Of a DNA stretch of 64,000 bases, positions 28,709 to 37,171 are shown one piece after another. Numbering within the stretch: the stretch's first letter is position 1; each line of letters begins with the position of its first letter. The position numbers and the translations under genes are program-made. The DNA lies in the NCBI GenBank assembly GCA_009668225.1, contig WJYK01000005.1:248001-312000 (forward strand), given 5' to 3'. The stretch is from Enterobacteriaceae bacterium RIT693. GTDB taxonomy: Bacteria; Pseudomonadota; Gammaproteobacteria; Enterobacterales; Enterobacteriaceae. The notes below the pieces were generated by a model. It was not told the DNA's origin. It saw nothing but the letters and a program-made list of their open reading frames with translations, and ran no database searches.

Positions 28709-29509
28709 TCAGTTTTGCAGCGCCAGCAGGCTTTTTATCGTGTGCTGGACCGCGCTCTCGTCATTGCTGCCGGTGATGAATCGCGCAGCGGCCTTCGTCT
28801 CCTCAAACGCATTGCGCATCGCGAAGCTGTATTCCGCCTGAGCCAGCAGCTCCAGGTCGTTATAACCGTCGCCAAACGCCAGGGTTTCTGCCTGGCTGAC
28901 GTGCAGTAATTGCTGGAGCTTTTGCACCGTCGTCCCTTTGTGAACACCGTAGTCGGCAATATCGATCCACGCCGCTTCAGACACCACGATATAAACATCC
29001 TGCTCAAAAGGCGCGAGCACCGGCCGGGTCTGCGGGCAGCTTCCGGCTTCGTCATAGACGCTTATCTTCACGAAATCACAATCGAGTTCGGCAAAAGAGT
29101 CCACCTGCGCCAGGCTGGCGTAGGACTGGCGCATTTTGTCTGTAAGGCGCTGCGGCACATCTTTGCGAATAAACGCGCTTTCGCTGCCGCAGGCAATAAT
29201 CACGTGGCTGTCGCTGGCGGCCTCCAGCGTGTCGATAATGCGTAATCCCAGCGCATTATTGATAAGCGACTCGTAGATATACTCGCCGTTCCTTTTGATG
29301 CGCGTGGCGCTGTCGCCGATTATCCATAAATCCTGACGGTAATCGGCGAACAGCTCTTCTACCCGCTGGCACTGCTTGCCGGTGCAGGCGGCGAAGTGGA
29401 CGCCTTTTTGCGTCATTAAGCGGTGTGTTTGGGCAAATAATTCACGGTCATAGTCGCCGTGGCTATTGAGGAAAGTGCCGTCCAGGTCGGTAATGATCAG
29501 CTTTATCAT
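28709..29509 (-). CDS. HAD-superfamily (Cof-type) phosphatase
   Basis: The product is 266 residues. HAD motif I is DLDGTF (residues 8-13), motif II lies in CTGKQ, motif III uses a Lys in GVHKGTT, and motif IV is GDGYNDLELL near residue 212. The large C2-type cap is that of Cof/YbiV-like sugar-phosphate and nucleotide-cofactor phosphatases. It follows the HPRT-like gene with a 34-base gap on the same strand, so the two probably form a small operon. Confidence 0.9.
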   Translation of the reverse strand: MIKLIITDLDGTFLNSHGDYDRELFAQTHRLMTQKGVHFAACTGKQCQRVEELFADYRQDLWIIGDSATRIKRNGEYIYESLINNALGLRIIDTLEAASDSHVIIACGSESAFIRKDVPQRLTDKMRQSYASLAQVDSFAELDCDFVKISVYDEAGSCPQTRPVLAPFEQDVYIVVSEAAWIDIADYGVHKGTTVQKLQQLLHVSQAETLAFGDGYNDLELLAQAEYSFAMRNAFEETKAAARFITGSNDESAVQHTIKSLLALQN

Positions 29510-29543
29510 GTTGTTATCCCATCGGTAAGCGTTCTGTAGGCGT

Positions 29544-30062
29544 TTATATTTTTAGTTTTGAGACGAAGGGCAGATTACGGTACTTATTTTCCCACGGCAT
29601 GCCGTAGCCGATGAGCAGGTCATCGTTGTCCATGATGTAGGCATGAAATTGCTCCACGGGGATCTCTACGCGGCCCGGCTTCACAAACAACGTGGCAATG
29701 GAAAGGGATTTCGGGGCGTAGTTCTCGGTTAAATGCTCGACAAGGCGCTTCATGGTGCCGCCGGACTCGATGGCATCATCCACCAAAATCACGTCTTTCC
29801 CCTTGATGCCAATGTTGTCGTGGTAAACGATGGTAGAGCCGTTATTTCTGTCGCCCGGCGTGTGCGGGCAGGAAATGTAGTCCATTGATATATCGAAAGT
29901 TAGCTGCCTGACCAGGTCGGCAGTAAACAGGATCCCACCGGGAACGACCGTTATCACCACCGCCTCGTGATAGCGACTATTAAGCTGTCTGGCGACTTTG
30001 GTTACGCCATCGGCAATCGTCGATTCATTCATCACTATCTGCCCAACATGGTTATTTCTCAC
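29544..30062 (-). CDS. Hypoxanthine phosphoribosyltransferase-like protein
   Basis: The product is 172 residues with a GTG start supported by GAGG eight bases upstream. The PRPP-binding motif VILVDDAIESGGTM (residues 90-103) is the type I phosphoribosyltransferase signature, here DDAIESGGT and not the usual DTGxT. VVPGGILFTADLVRQL and the C-terminal DDLLIGYGMPWENKYRNLP also match the HPRT family. It should convert purine bases to nucleotides using PRPP. E. coli Hpt lies elsewhere on the chromosome, so this may be a second, divergent copy. Confidence 0.85.
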   Translation of the reverse strand: MRNNHVGQIVMNESTIADGVTKVARQLNSRYHEAVVITVVPGGILFTADLVRQLTFDISMDYISCPHTPGDRNNGSTIVYHDNIGIKGKDVILVDDAIESGGTMKRLVEHLTENYAPKSLSIATLFVKPGRVEIPVEQFHAYIMDNDDLLIGYGMPWENKYRNLPFVSKLKI

Positions 30063-30195
30063 TGCGGTATCCTCATTCGTTATCTTGTGCTCGATGTTGC
30101 TCGGTTAACATAAGATCTAATGCTCGATTGTGCAATGTGAAGACGAATTAATGCCGTGATTTTGTGATCTTTAACGATCGCATAGAGGGTTACGC

Positions 30196-30224
30196 GCCCA
30201 ATGCTGCAGGACCGAGCATTGGGC
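30196..30224 (-). other. Stem-loop after tonB-like gene
   Basis: GCCCAATGCT/AGCATTGGGC is a 10-bp perfect stem with a 9-base loop starting nine bases past the stop of the TonB-like gene. There is no U-run, so it may stabilise the 3' end or be a weak terminator. Confidence 0.5.
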
Positions 30225-30232
30225 CAGAGACG

Positions 30233-31030
30233 TTATGGGCGAAGATCGAAGCGGATCGGCAGCGTGAGCGTAATTTGCGCCTGTCCTGGGGCGATATCGC
30301 TGGTGGGGGCGGGCAGAGGCGTCGCGCGAGCCGGCAGGGCAAGCGCTTCCCTGTCCAGCGTTGGCGTGCCGCTGCTTTTGTCCAACGCCACGCTGAGCAC
30401 CCCGCCATGCCTGTCGAGCGTCAGGCTCAGATAAACCACGCCCTGCGCCTGCTGACGTAAGGCCTGAGCCGGGTAGCGTTTAAAGCGGTCCAGGCGCTGG
30501 CGCAGCAGGCTGACCCAGTTCACTTCGCCTGGGCTTGGGGCGCTGACGGCGCTGCTCCCTGCGGTACCGGCGCTTTGCTGAGGATGGCTGGCGGGCGCGT
30601 GGGTTTCGGGCGCGGGTGGCGTGGGTGCCGGCGGTACTTCGGCATCGTGTGGCTTAACCGGCTGAGGTCTGGTTTTGGCACTGTGCCGCACTTTTTTGGC
30701 GACCACGATTTCCGGGTTCGGTGCCTCCACGCTTTTCACCTCTTCTTTTGGCTCCGCTTTCTCCTGAGGCGCCGCCGACCGTATCTGTTTGATCTTGTCT
30801 GGCTGCTTCTCCGGCGTTGCCGTGGATGCCGGGTTGGTGGAGGGTAAAATCATCAGTGCAATAGGCGGTGGCGCGGTGGCCGGCTGTTCCTGCGTGGGCC
30901 GGTAAGTGAGCCAGAGGAATACGCCAGCGTGCAGCAAAAGCGCCAGCAGTAGCCCGATGCCCCGGCGTGAGGTTGGGAGGCTATCGGGCCAGGCAGGAAG
31001 AGGTTGTCTTATCGGCAGGGTTGAAGGCAT
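30233..31030 (-). CDS. TonB-like energy transducer (HasB-type, tentative)
   Basis: The product is 265 residues from the ATG at 31030, which places the membrane anchor (GIGLLLALLLHAGVFLWLTY) 24 residues from the start; an in-frame ATG at 31165 would put an odd 45-residue tail before it. A long Pro/Lys/Glu-rich periplasmic spacer follows (PQEKAEPKEEVKSVEAPNPE). The C-terminal TonB domain (LDRFKRYPAQALRQQAQGVV, then LDREALALPARA) is complete. It spans the periplasm and transfers proton-motive energy to an outer-membrane receptor. Linkage to FecR, sigma and receptor genes suggests a dedicated TonB for the receptor at 32822-35374, as HasB serves HasR. Confidence 0.88.
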   Translation of the reverse strand: MPSTLPIRQPLPAWPDSLPTSRRGIGLLLALLLHAGVFLWLTYRPTQEQPATAPPPIALMILPSTNPASTATPEKQPDKIKQIRSAAPQEKAEPKEEVKSVEAPNPEIVVAKKVRHSAKTRPQPVKPHDAEVPPAPTPPAPETHAPASHPQQSAGTAGSSAVSAPSPGEVNWVSLLRQRLDRFKRYPAQALRQQAQGVVYLSLTLDRHGGVLSVALDKSSGTPTLDREALALPARATPLPAPTSDIAPGQAQITLTLPIRFDLRP

Positions 31031-31168
31031 GACCAAATTACTCCGCAGCCGGGCGGCTGGTTGTCGTTTCAGGAGAGATAAGAGAGAGGACACGCGAACT
31101 GCGTAAACGGGCAGCCTCGAATGAATAACGAGACAATCAGCATGGATAAACCCTCGGCGAAGCATTAT

Positions 31169-32155
31169 TCACTGCCGTGAAAGGGTGATCCAGTAGCGCG
31201 ACAGCGTATTTATCCTGACGGGTAGGGTACGGGGTAAGGCGGCCAGAATCCCATCGGTATCCGTCAGCGGGAAAACGCCCGACAGCCGCAGGGAAGCGAT
31301 GTCCTCGTCGCAGCGTAAAACGCCTGGGCGATAGCGGTTCACTTCCCGCAGGAAATCCCCGAGCGGCATATCGTCAGCCAGCAGTTTGCCGCGAGACCAG
31401 CCGGGCTCTTTTTCACCGTCGTGCAGGCCACCGGATTGTTCACGCGTAAGCCATGCTCCCTGGCCCGCACCGAGCTGAAGCCCGGCCAGTCCTGAACTGC
31501 GCGGATAAAGGCGCACGGCTCCGTGGTAAACGGCAATATGGGTGCGTTCCGGCTCCAGCTTTACCCGGAATTGAGTGCCGAGTGCGAGCACTTTGCCGTG
31601 AGGTGTCGTCACGCTAAAGGGTCGGGGCCAGGCCGACAGCTTTTCACGCTGCCCGGTGGTAATCAGCAGGTCGCCGCTGAGTAACTCAATCTGGCGCTGC
31701 TGCCCCGTATAGTGGACGTTTAGCGCGGTTTGGGTATCCAACAGCAGCTGGCTCCCCTCGCTTAGCTCAACCTTGCGCAGTTCACCCGTTGCGGTGCGGT
31801 AATCGGCGGTAAATGCTTCCCAGCCGTGCTGCTGTCTGCCCCATTCCAGTGAGCCTCCGACCAGCAGCAGAGCGCCTAGCCCTTTTAAAGCGCGACGCCT
31901 GCCGCTGTTTTTTAGCGAAGAGAGGCTTTGCTGCGCCAGTTTGCCGTCAACCTGCCTGAACCCGGCGCAAACCGCTTCAATATGCCGCCATGCGCGTTGG
32001 TTATCGACACTCTCCGCCAGCCATTTTTGCCAGTTAACTTTGTCCTGCTCGTTGACTTCGTCAGACATCATCAGCGTAAGCCAGGATGCCGCAGCGTGTG
32101 CGCTTTCGCGGCTAAGCGCTTGACCATGGCGGTCAACTAAAGGGCGTGGGATCAT
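31169..32155 (-). CDS. FecR-family anti-sigma/sensor protein
   Basis: The product is 328 residues. An N-terminal cytoplasmic domain (AAASWLTLMMSDEVNEQD, WQKWLAESVDNQRAW) is typical of FecR. One membrane segment follows (LKGLGALLLVGGSLEWG), then the periplasmic FecR domain (YRTATGELRKVELSEGSQLL, NVHYTGQQRQIELLSGDLLI, VTTPHGKVLALGTQFRVK). It should relay the receptor signal to the ECF sigma factor. The ATG overlaps the sigma stop codon (ATGA), so translation is coupled. Confidence 0.92.
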   Translation of the reverse strand: MIPRPLVDRHGQALSRESAHAAASWLTLMMSDEVNEQDKVNWQKWLAESVDNQRAWRHIEAVCAGFRQVDGKLAQQSLSSLKNSGRRRALKGLGALLLVGGSLEWGRQQHGWEAFTADYRTATGELRKVELSEGSQLLLDTQTALNVHYTGQQRQIELLSGDLLITTGQREKLSAWPRPFSVTTPHGKVLALGTQFRVKLEPERTHIAVYHGAVRLYPRSSGLAGLQLGAGQGAWLTREQSGGLHDGEKEPGWSRGKLLADDMPLGDFLREVNRYRPGVLRCDEDIASLRLSGVFPLTDTDGILAALPRTLPVRINTLSRYWITLSRQ

Positions 32156-32649
32156 GAGCTTAGTGCGAAGAAGCAGTGCAGGTTGGCACGCTGGAGGTAT
32201 TGCTTAACGGAGCTACTGGAGACGTGCAGGCGCTCGGCAATATCGCAGTAGCGCATGCCCTGTAAGTGAGCCAGCAGGAAGGCTTCTCTGACCTGGGGAG
32301 GTAACCCGTCCAGCGCTGTGTCAATGTGTTCCAGCACCTCGAGGATCAGCAGTTTTGCTTCGGGAGAAGGGTGCTCCTGTTCCGGCTGTAAGGCCAGGGC
32401 ATCGAGCCAGGCCTCTTCGATTTTCTTACGGCGGTAATGGTTGGCAATTAAACGCCGGGCTACCGTGGCGAGGAAAGGCCGTGGTTGACGGATTGCGGCC
32501 AGATCGGGGCTGACCAGGATGTTGATAAAGGTATCCTGAGTCAGATCCTGTGCCTGTTCCGGACAGCCGACCTTATTGCGCAGCCAGTGGTACAGCCAGC
32601 GCTGATGATCGCAGTAAAGCTGCTGCGCAACCTGTTGGGCACGGGACAT
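32152..32649 (-). CDS. FecI-type ECF RNA polymerase sigma factor
   Basis: The product is 165 residues from the ATG at 32649 (MSRAQQVAQQLYCDHQRWLY), preceded by GGTGAG at seven bases; a start five codons upstream is possible. Region 2 (DLTQDTFINILVS, RPFLATVARRLIANHYRRKK) and region 4 (LPPQVREAFLLAHLQGMRYC, ERLHVSSSSVKQYLQRA) match iron-starvation ECF sigma factors. It should transcribe the receptor gene when the receptor signals through FecR. A Fur box lies in its promoter region. Confidence 0.92.
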   Translation of the reverse strand: MSRAQQVAQQLYCDHQRWLYHWLRNKVGCPEQAQDLTQDTFINILVSPDLAAIRQPRPFLATVARRLIANHYRRKKIEEAWLDALALQPEQEHPSPEAKLLILEVLEHIDTALDGLPPQVREAFLLAHLQGMRYCDIAERLHVSSSSVKQYLQRANLHCFFALSS

Positions 32650-32691
32650 TATGTTACTCACCATTGATCTTTATCAGGGCGTGATAAATAC

Positions 32692-32710
32692 TGAAATGAT
32701 AATCATTATT
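32692..32710. promoter_or_regulatory. Fur box upstream of the sigma/FecR/TonB operon
   Basis: AATGATAATCATT (32695-32707) is a perfect palindrome around one base and matches the core of the 19-base Fur consensus GATAATGATAATCATTATC. It lies about 45 bases before the sigma gene start, where iron-loaded Fur would block transcription. Confidence 0.8.
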
Positions 32711-32821
32711 ATTTTCATTTCTCTATTTTTATGTCAAGAGATTGCGGAGTATTAATGTACTTTTGCGTGGGGAAGCAGGTGATAAGAAAGCAGCGCCTGC
32801 GGCGGCGCTGCGGGTAACACA

Positions 32822-35374
32822 TTAGAATTTCTGAGAAATACTCAGCTTGATGTTGCGCCCGATGCCCGAGACGGACTCGCCCAGATACGGGTAGTAGTCG
32901 GTGTTGAACAGGTTATCGACGGCTACGCGAGCCTCCATACCCTTCACCTGTTCCGGCTGCCACGTGGCAAACAGCCCCTGCAGGGCATAGCCTTTGGTTT
33001 TTGGCAGCGCCCAGATGCCCGCTAACGGGTCGTCGTCCTGCGGGGAGCGATCCTGCTTGCGCGCCATATCCATCGTCCAGCCGAACGTCATGTTCCATTC
33101 GGGGGCTTTTACGCCCAGCGTGGTGTGTGCGGTGACGGGCGGAATTTCTGCGATCCAGGTCTTGTTGCCCCAAGGGTCGCGCGGGGAAGCATCACGCTGG
33201 CCACGAATGGTGGAGAACGAGAGGCTGCCAAACATGCGGTGACTGTCGTAAAACGACTCAATTTCCAGTCCCTGGATGGTGTACCCCGGCAGGTTACGGT
33301 AGTTCGACAGCGGCGATCCGCATTTGGCATTGCTGTTCACCGACTGCGCCTCGCACAGCACGCCCCGACGGTAGAATATTTCGTCTTTGCCACGGTTGCG
33401 GAATAGCGTGGTGCGAATTTGTACGCTGTCGTCGTCCGCCAGCAAATTATTGAAGTTCAGGATCATGCCGCCGCGAACGCTGTTGATGGTTTCTACTTTC
33501 AGATCGCGGCTGGAGCCGGACACGTTAGACAGCGCGTACTGCACGGTGTACTGCTCATCAATGGTCGGCGCACGCCATGTACGGGTGACGTCGGCAAACA
33601 GCGACATAGTCGGCGTGGCCTTCCAGACCAGCCCAAGCGCAGGCGTAACGCCGTGATAGCTTTTGCTGCTGTAGTCGTGGCCGACTTTAGGATCGCTGCT
33701 GTTGTACATTGAGGCGATGTTTGGCTCGCCGGTATTCGTCACGCTGTCGTAGCGCACGCCCGGCGTCACGGTGACGCTGCCGAGCGTCATGCTGTCCTGA
33801 ATGTATAGCCCGCGCGTTTGCTGCTCCCCGGCAGGCATGTAATACGGCTGGAAGTAGCCATAATTGTAGGCCGCATTCTTCTTGTAGCCAGGGTAGTACA
33901 TCAGCGCGTCGCGTTGATTTTTATGCCAGCTCGCGCCGATTTCCAGCAGGTGATCCACCGGCCCGGTGCTGAAACGGCTCTTGTTGCTGGCCTCCACCAG
34001 GTTGTCTTTGTAGTCCACCCAGCTTTCATTGCCGAGTGTGCCGAGGAAGCTGGACGTGCCCGCGGAGTCAGGGCGCGTGTCATGCTGTTTGGTTTTGGAG
34101 TAAGCGTAGCTCAGCGTCAGGTCTATCCACGGGTTATCCGCCGGCGCCAGGTTCCACTTCACGGAGTAGTTTTCATCGGTCTGATCGCGGTAAACCAGCT
34201 TTCTGCGCCAGGCCTCGTCTAACCCGTATTTGTCGACATCCGCCTGACTTGGTGCCGCGATGTCGTCGCGCTTGGCGGCAAAGGGCTGCCAGCCGGTGGA
34301 GTCGGAATGCATGGCTGAGAGCGTCAGCGTCTGCGCGTCGGTCAGGTAGAGGTTGGTTTTAGCAAGCCAGGTGCCCTGGCGGTTGGCGGAGTAGTCAAAA
34401 TGGGTGCCGTCCGGGCGGGTAATATTGCCGCCATCGCGTTTGCTGGCGTAGATCATGCCGTCGGCAAAGCCTTCCGGCGTTTTGCCGTACAGCGCACCGC
34501 TGTAGATGTTTTGATTATCGTTGGTATGGAAGCCGTATTTCAGCATCCCGCCAAAATTTTCGCCGGGTTGCAGCAGGTCTGCCGCGTCTTTGGTGACGAT
34601 TTTAATGCTGCCGCCGAAGCCGCCGTTGCCGTTGGCGAGATTAAACGGGCCCTTATCGACGTCGATTTGCTTGATAAGCTCCGGCTCGATAAAGACCGAG
34701 CCCTGGCGGTACTTCTCAAACCCTTTGGGCGCACCGTCCAGCGTCACGTTGATGTCTTCCATGCCGCCCATACCCCAGATATTCAGGCTTTGCCCGCCCG
34801 GGCGTGGTGAACCGGCAGAAGAGACGCCCGGCAGTTTATCCAGCAGCTCGGCGACGTTGTCGGCCTGAATGCGTTCGATATTCTCTTTCTTCAGCGTTGA
34901 ACGCCCGGCCACCACGCTGTCATCCAGGCCGCTGACCACGGAAAGCTCCGGGACACTAATCGGCGTGGCTTCACCGGCGGCAACCCTCGTTGAGACCAGT
35001 CTATAACTGTTCCCTTCGCGAACGGCTTTCAGGCCACTGCCCGCCAGCAGGTGGTCAAACGCGCTTTGCACGGAGTAGTTTCCCTTGAGGCCAGAAGTGG
35101 TTTTATTCGCGGCCTGATCCGGGGTGAAGACGAGCATCACGTTGGCGTCGTTCGCCAGCGCTTGCAGGCCGCCGCTCAACGGCCCGGCGGGCACTGAAAA
35201 TGTGTGGTTTGCCGCGGAGGGTGACTCTGCCGCCCAGGACGTCACAGGTAAACCGGCAGCGAGCGCCAGCAGGCCGGATAAGGCGATGCCTGGCGCAAGC
35301 CGAGCGCGTGGGAGCCGTGCAGGCTGGCTCGCTTCGGAAATGGCCGTAGCCTTTCCGTTATTTTTTATCGTCAT
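32822..35374 (-). CDS. TonB-dependent outer-membrane receptor with STN signalling domain (haem/haemoglobin type, tentative)
   Basis: The product is 850 residues. An extended signal sequence ends near SWAAES. The STN domain (FSVPAGPLSGGLQALANDAN ... LAGSGLKAVREGNSYRLV, about residues 58-128) marks receptors that signal to a FecR-type partner. The plug follows (NVAELLDKLPGVSSAGSPRP; LDGAPKGFEKYRQGS), then a 22-strand barrel ending IGRNIKLSISQKF. RTWRAPTIDEQY resembles the FRAP box, and SRDLKVETINS the NPxL-type block, of haem/haemoglobin receptors. With the ECF sigma, FecR and TonB genes just downstream this resembles the has layout without the hemophore or its exporter. The ligand is not certain. 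Confidence 0.85.
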   Translation of the reverse strand: MTIKNNGKATAISEASQPARLPRARLAPGIALSGLLALAAGLPVTSWAAESPSAANHTFSVPAGPLSGGLQALANDANVMLVFTPDQAANKTTSGLKGNYSVQSAFDHLLAGSGLKAVREGNSYRLVSTRVAAGEATPISVPELSVVSGLDDSVVAGRSTLKKENIERIQADNVAELLDKLPGVSSAGSPRPGGQSLNIWGMGGMEDINVTLDGAPKGFEKYRQGSVFIEPELIKQIDVDKGPFNLANGNGGFGGSIKIVTKDAADLLQPGENFGGMLKYGFHTNDNQNIYSGALYGKTPEGFADGMIYASKRDGGNITRPDGTHFDYSANRQGTWLAKTNLYLTDAQTLTLSAMHSDSTGWQPFAAKRDDIAAPSQADVDKYGLDEAWRRKLVYRDQTDENYSVKWNLAPADNPWIDLTLSYAYSKTKQHDTRPDSAGTSSFLGTLGNESWVDYKDNLVEASNKSRFSTGPVDHLLEIGASWHKNQRDALMYYPGYKKNAAYNYGYFQPYYMPAGEQQTRGLYIQDSMTLGSVTVTPGVRYDSVTNTGEPNIASMYNSSDPKVGHDYSSKSYHGVTPALGLVWKATPTMSLFADVTRTWRAPTIDEQYTVQYALSNVSGSSRDLKVETINSVRGGMILNFNNLLADDDSVQIRTTLFRNRGKDEIFYRRGVLCEAQSVNSNAKCGSPLSNYRNLPGYTIQGLEIESFYDSHRMFGSLSFSTIRGQRDASPRDPWGNKTWIAEIPPVTAHTTLGVKAPEWNMTFGWTMDMARKQDRSPQDDDPLAGIWALPKTKGYALQGLFATWQPEQVKGMEARVAVDNLFNTDYYPYLGESVSGIGRNIKLSISQKF

Positions 35375-35608
35375 GATGTATCCCTGAAGGTGAGTAACGA
35401 GAAGTACTGCTTCAGAGAGGTCACGCGAGGCGGAAAATCAGGCAGAAAATTTTTTAATTAGACGCAGGGATGTTGCCCTGACTCGCTTTTACGCCGCCGC
35501 GCTTTTGAGGTGGATTTGGGTGGCCTGGTGATTCTTGTTCATTGTGGATCTGTCTGCCGTGGCGGGTTTGCGCAGAATAGGAAGCCAATCTGAGTATCTG
35601 GAGCCACC

Positions 35609-36511
35609 ATGCAAAATAAAAGCGCGCTGCCGCTTAGCCAGCCCACGACTAACCTGCAAACCCGAGGTTGGATCAGCGGTTTTTTAGGGATGTTAATTTT
35701 TAGCGGTTCGCTGCCAGCCACGCGGGTTGCGGTGCTGGAGCTTGATCCCCTTTTCCTGACGGCGGTACGGGCAGTTATTGCGGCGCTGCTGGCGAGCGGG
35801 ACGCTGCTGATGGTGCGGCAGCCTCGTCCACAGCGCCGTGACTGGATGGGGCTAGGCCTGGTGGCGCTCGGCGTGGTGCTGGGCTTCCCGCTGCTGACGG
35901 CTTTGGCACTGCAGCACACGACCTCGGCGCACTCGCTGGTCTATATCGGCCTGCTGCCGCTGGCGACCGCCTGTTTTGGCGTTCTGCGCGGAGGGGAAAG
36001 GCCAAAAGCCGTTTTTTGGCTATTCTCCCTTGCCGGTGCGGCGCTGGTGGCGGGCTTTGCTTTGAGCCACGGCTCGGCCAGCGGCTGGCAGGGTGATGCG
36101 CTGATGCTGGGGGCAATTGCGCTGTGTGGGCTGGGCTATGCCGAAGGTGCGGTATTGACCCGGCGTCTGGGAGACTGGCAGGTGATTTCGTGGGCTTTAG
36201 TGATTTCCCTGCCTCTTAGCACCGTAGCCGCTATTTTCACCGTTCCGGCGGCGGGAGCCGCTATCAGCGCTCAGGCCTGGCTGTCGCTGGGCTATGTGTC
36301 GCTGTTCAGCATGTGGATAGGCTTTATCTTCTGGTATCGCGGTCTGGCGATGGGGGGAATTGCCGCCGTTGGGCAGCTGCAGCTTCTGCAGCCGTTTTTT
36401 GGCCTGCTGCTCGCCGGACTTGTGCTGCACGAGGAGGTTCATGCCTCGATGATTGCGGTGATGCTGGGCGTGCTGGTTTGCGTTTTCGGCGCGAAGCGTT
36501 TTTCCCGCTAA
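35609..36511 (+). CDS. EamA/DMT-family inner-membrane transporter
   Basis: The product is 300 residues with GGAG five bases before the ATG. Two EamA repeats of about five helices each are visible (GWISGFLGMLIFSGSLPATR ... ; GDALMLGAIALCGLGYAEGA ... GQLQLLQPFFGLLLAGLVLH). Members export amino acids or other metabolites, and the substrate is unknown. It is divergent from the receptor gene across 234 bases that show no extra gene, and converges on the ClpP-like gene. Confidence 0.9.
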   Translation: MQNKSALPLSQPTTNLQTRGWISGFLGMLIFSGSLPATRVAVLELDPLFLTAVRAVIAALLASGTLLMVRQPRPQRRDWMGLGLVALGVVLGFPLLTALALQHTTSAHSLVYIGLLPLATACFGVLRGGERPKAVFWLFSLAGAALVAGFALSHGSASGWQGDALMLGAIALCGLGYAEGAVLTRRLGDWQVISWALVISLPLSTVAAIFTVPAAGAAISAQAWLSLGYVSLFSMWIGFIFWYRGLAMGGIAAVGQLQLLQPFFGLLLAGLVLHEEVHASMIAVMLGVLVCVFGAKRFSR

Positions 36512-36514
36512 AAG

Positions 36515-36540
36515 AAAACCGCCGATGAAGGCGGTTTATC
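36515..36540. terminator. Terminator between eamA-type gene and clpP-like gene
   Basis: AAACCGCC/GGCGGTTT is an 8-bp perfect stem with a 6-base loop between two convergent genes. An A-rich left side and T-rich right side allow use in both directions. Confidence 0.75.
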
Positions 36541-36546
36541 TGGCTG

Positions 36547-37152
36547 CTAGTCGATATTCAGCTCCGGGAAGCGGGTAATGATTTTCCCGACAATGCCGTA
36601 GTCGATAGCTTCTTTCGGCGACATCCAGTAATTGCGGTCGGTGTCCTGCTTCACCTTCTCCAGCGGCTGGCCGGTAGCCTCGGCGATCATCTTGTTCACG
36701 CGTTCGTGCATGCGAATAATCTCTCTGGCTTCAATCTCAATGTCCGTTGCCTGGCCGCGCACGCCGCCCAGCGGTTGGTGAATCATAAAGCGGGTGTTTG
36801 GCAGCGAATAGCGGTGCTTTTTGTCCGCCGCAAGGAAGAGGGTTATCCCGGCGCTGGCAACCCAACCGGTGCCGATAATATGAACTTCCGGCTTGATGAA
36901 TTTGATCACGTCATGAATGGTGTCCGCCGCCTCAACGTGGCCGCCCTGGCTGTTGAGGTACAGTTTGATTGGCTTGTCGTTGATGCTTTGCAGCAGTAAA
37001 AGCTGGGACACCACCTCTTTGGTGATGGCCTGGGTTATTTCGCCCGAAATAATAATTGAGCGGGAATCCAGCATCTTTTGCTGCATTAGCCCTGACGCAT
37101 TGGCGGGGGTAGCGCTTTCTTCAGGTTCATCTTTTTCTAAAAACGTAAGCAT
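36547..37152 (-). CDS. ClpP-like serine protease (paralogue of the housekeeping ClpP)
   Basis: The product is 201 residues with AGGAG upstream. The catalytic triad is apparent: S100 in GWVASAGI, H125 in FMIHQPLGG and D172 in DTDRNYWMSPKEAIDYG. LYLNSQGGHVEAADTIHD replaces the YINSPGG block of ClpP. The N-terminus lacks the usual propeptide and axial-loop sequence. Canonical clpP sits beside clpX elsewhere; no ATPase partner gene is nearby here. It may be a self-compartmentalised peptidase or associate with a Clp ATPase in trans. The upstream MocR gene ends 19 bases before its start on the same strand. Confidence 0.88.
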   Translation of the reverse strand: MLTFLEKDEPEESATPANASGLMQQKMLDSRSIIISGEITQAITKEVVSQLLLLQSINDKPIKLYLNSQGGHVEAADTIHDVIKFIKPEVHIIGTGWVASAGITLFLAADKKHRYSLPNTRFMIHQPLGGVRGQATDIEIEAREIIRMHERVNKMIAEATGQPLEKVKQDTDRNYWMSPKEAIDYGIVGKIITRFPELNID

Positions 37153-37171
37153 AATCAGGCTCCTGCCAGTT

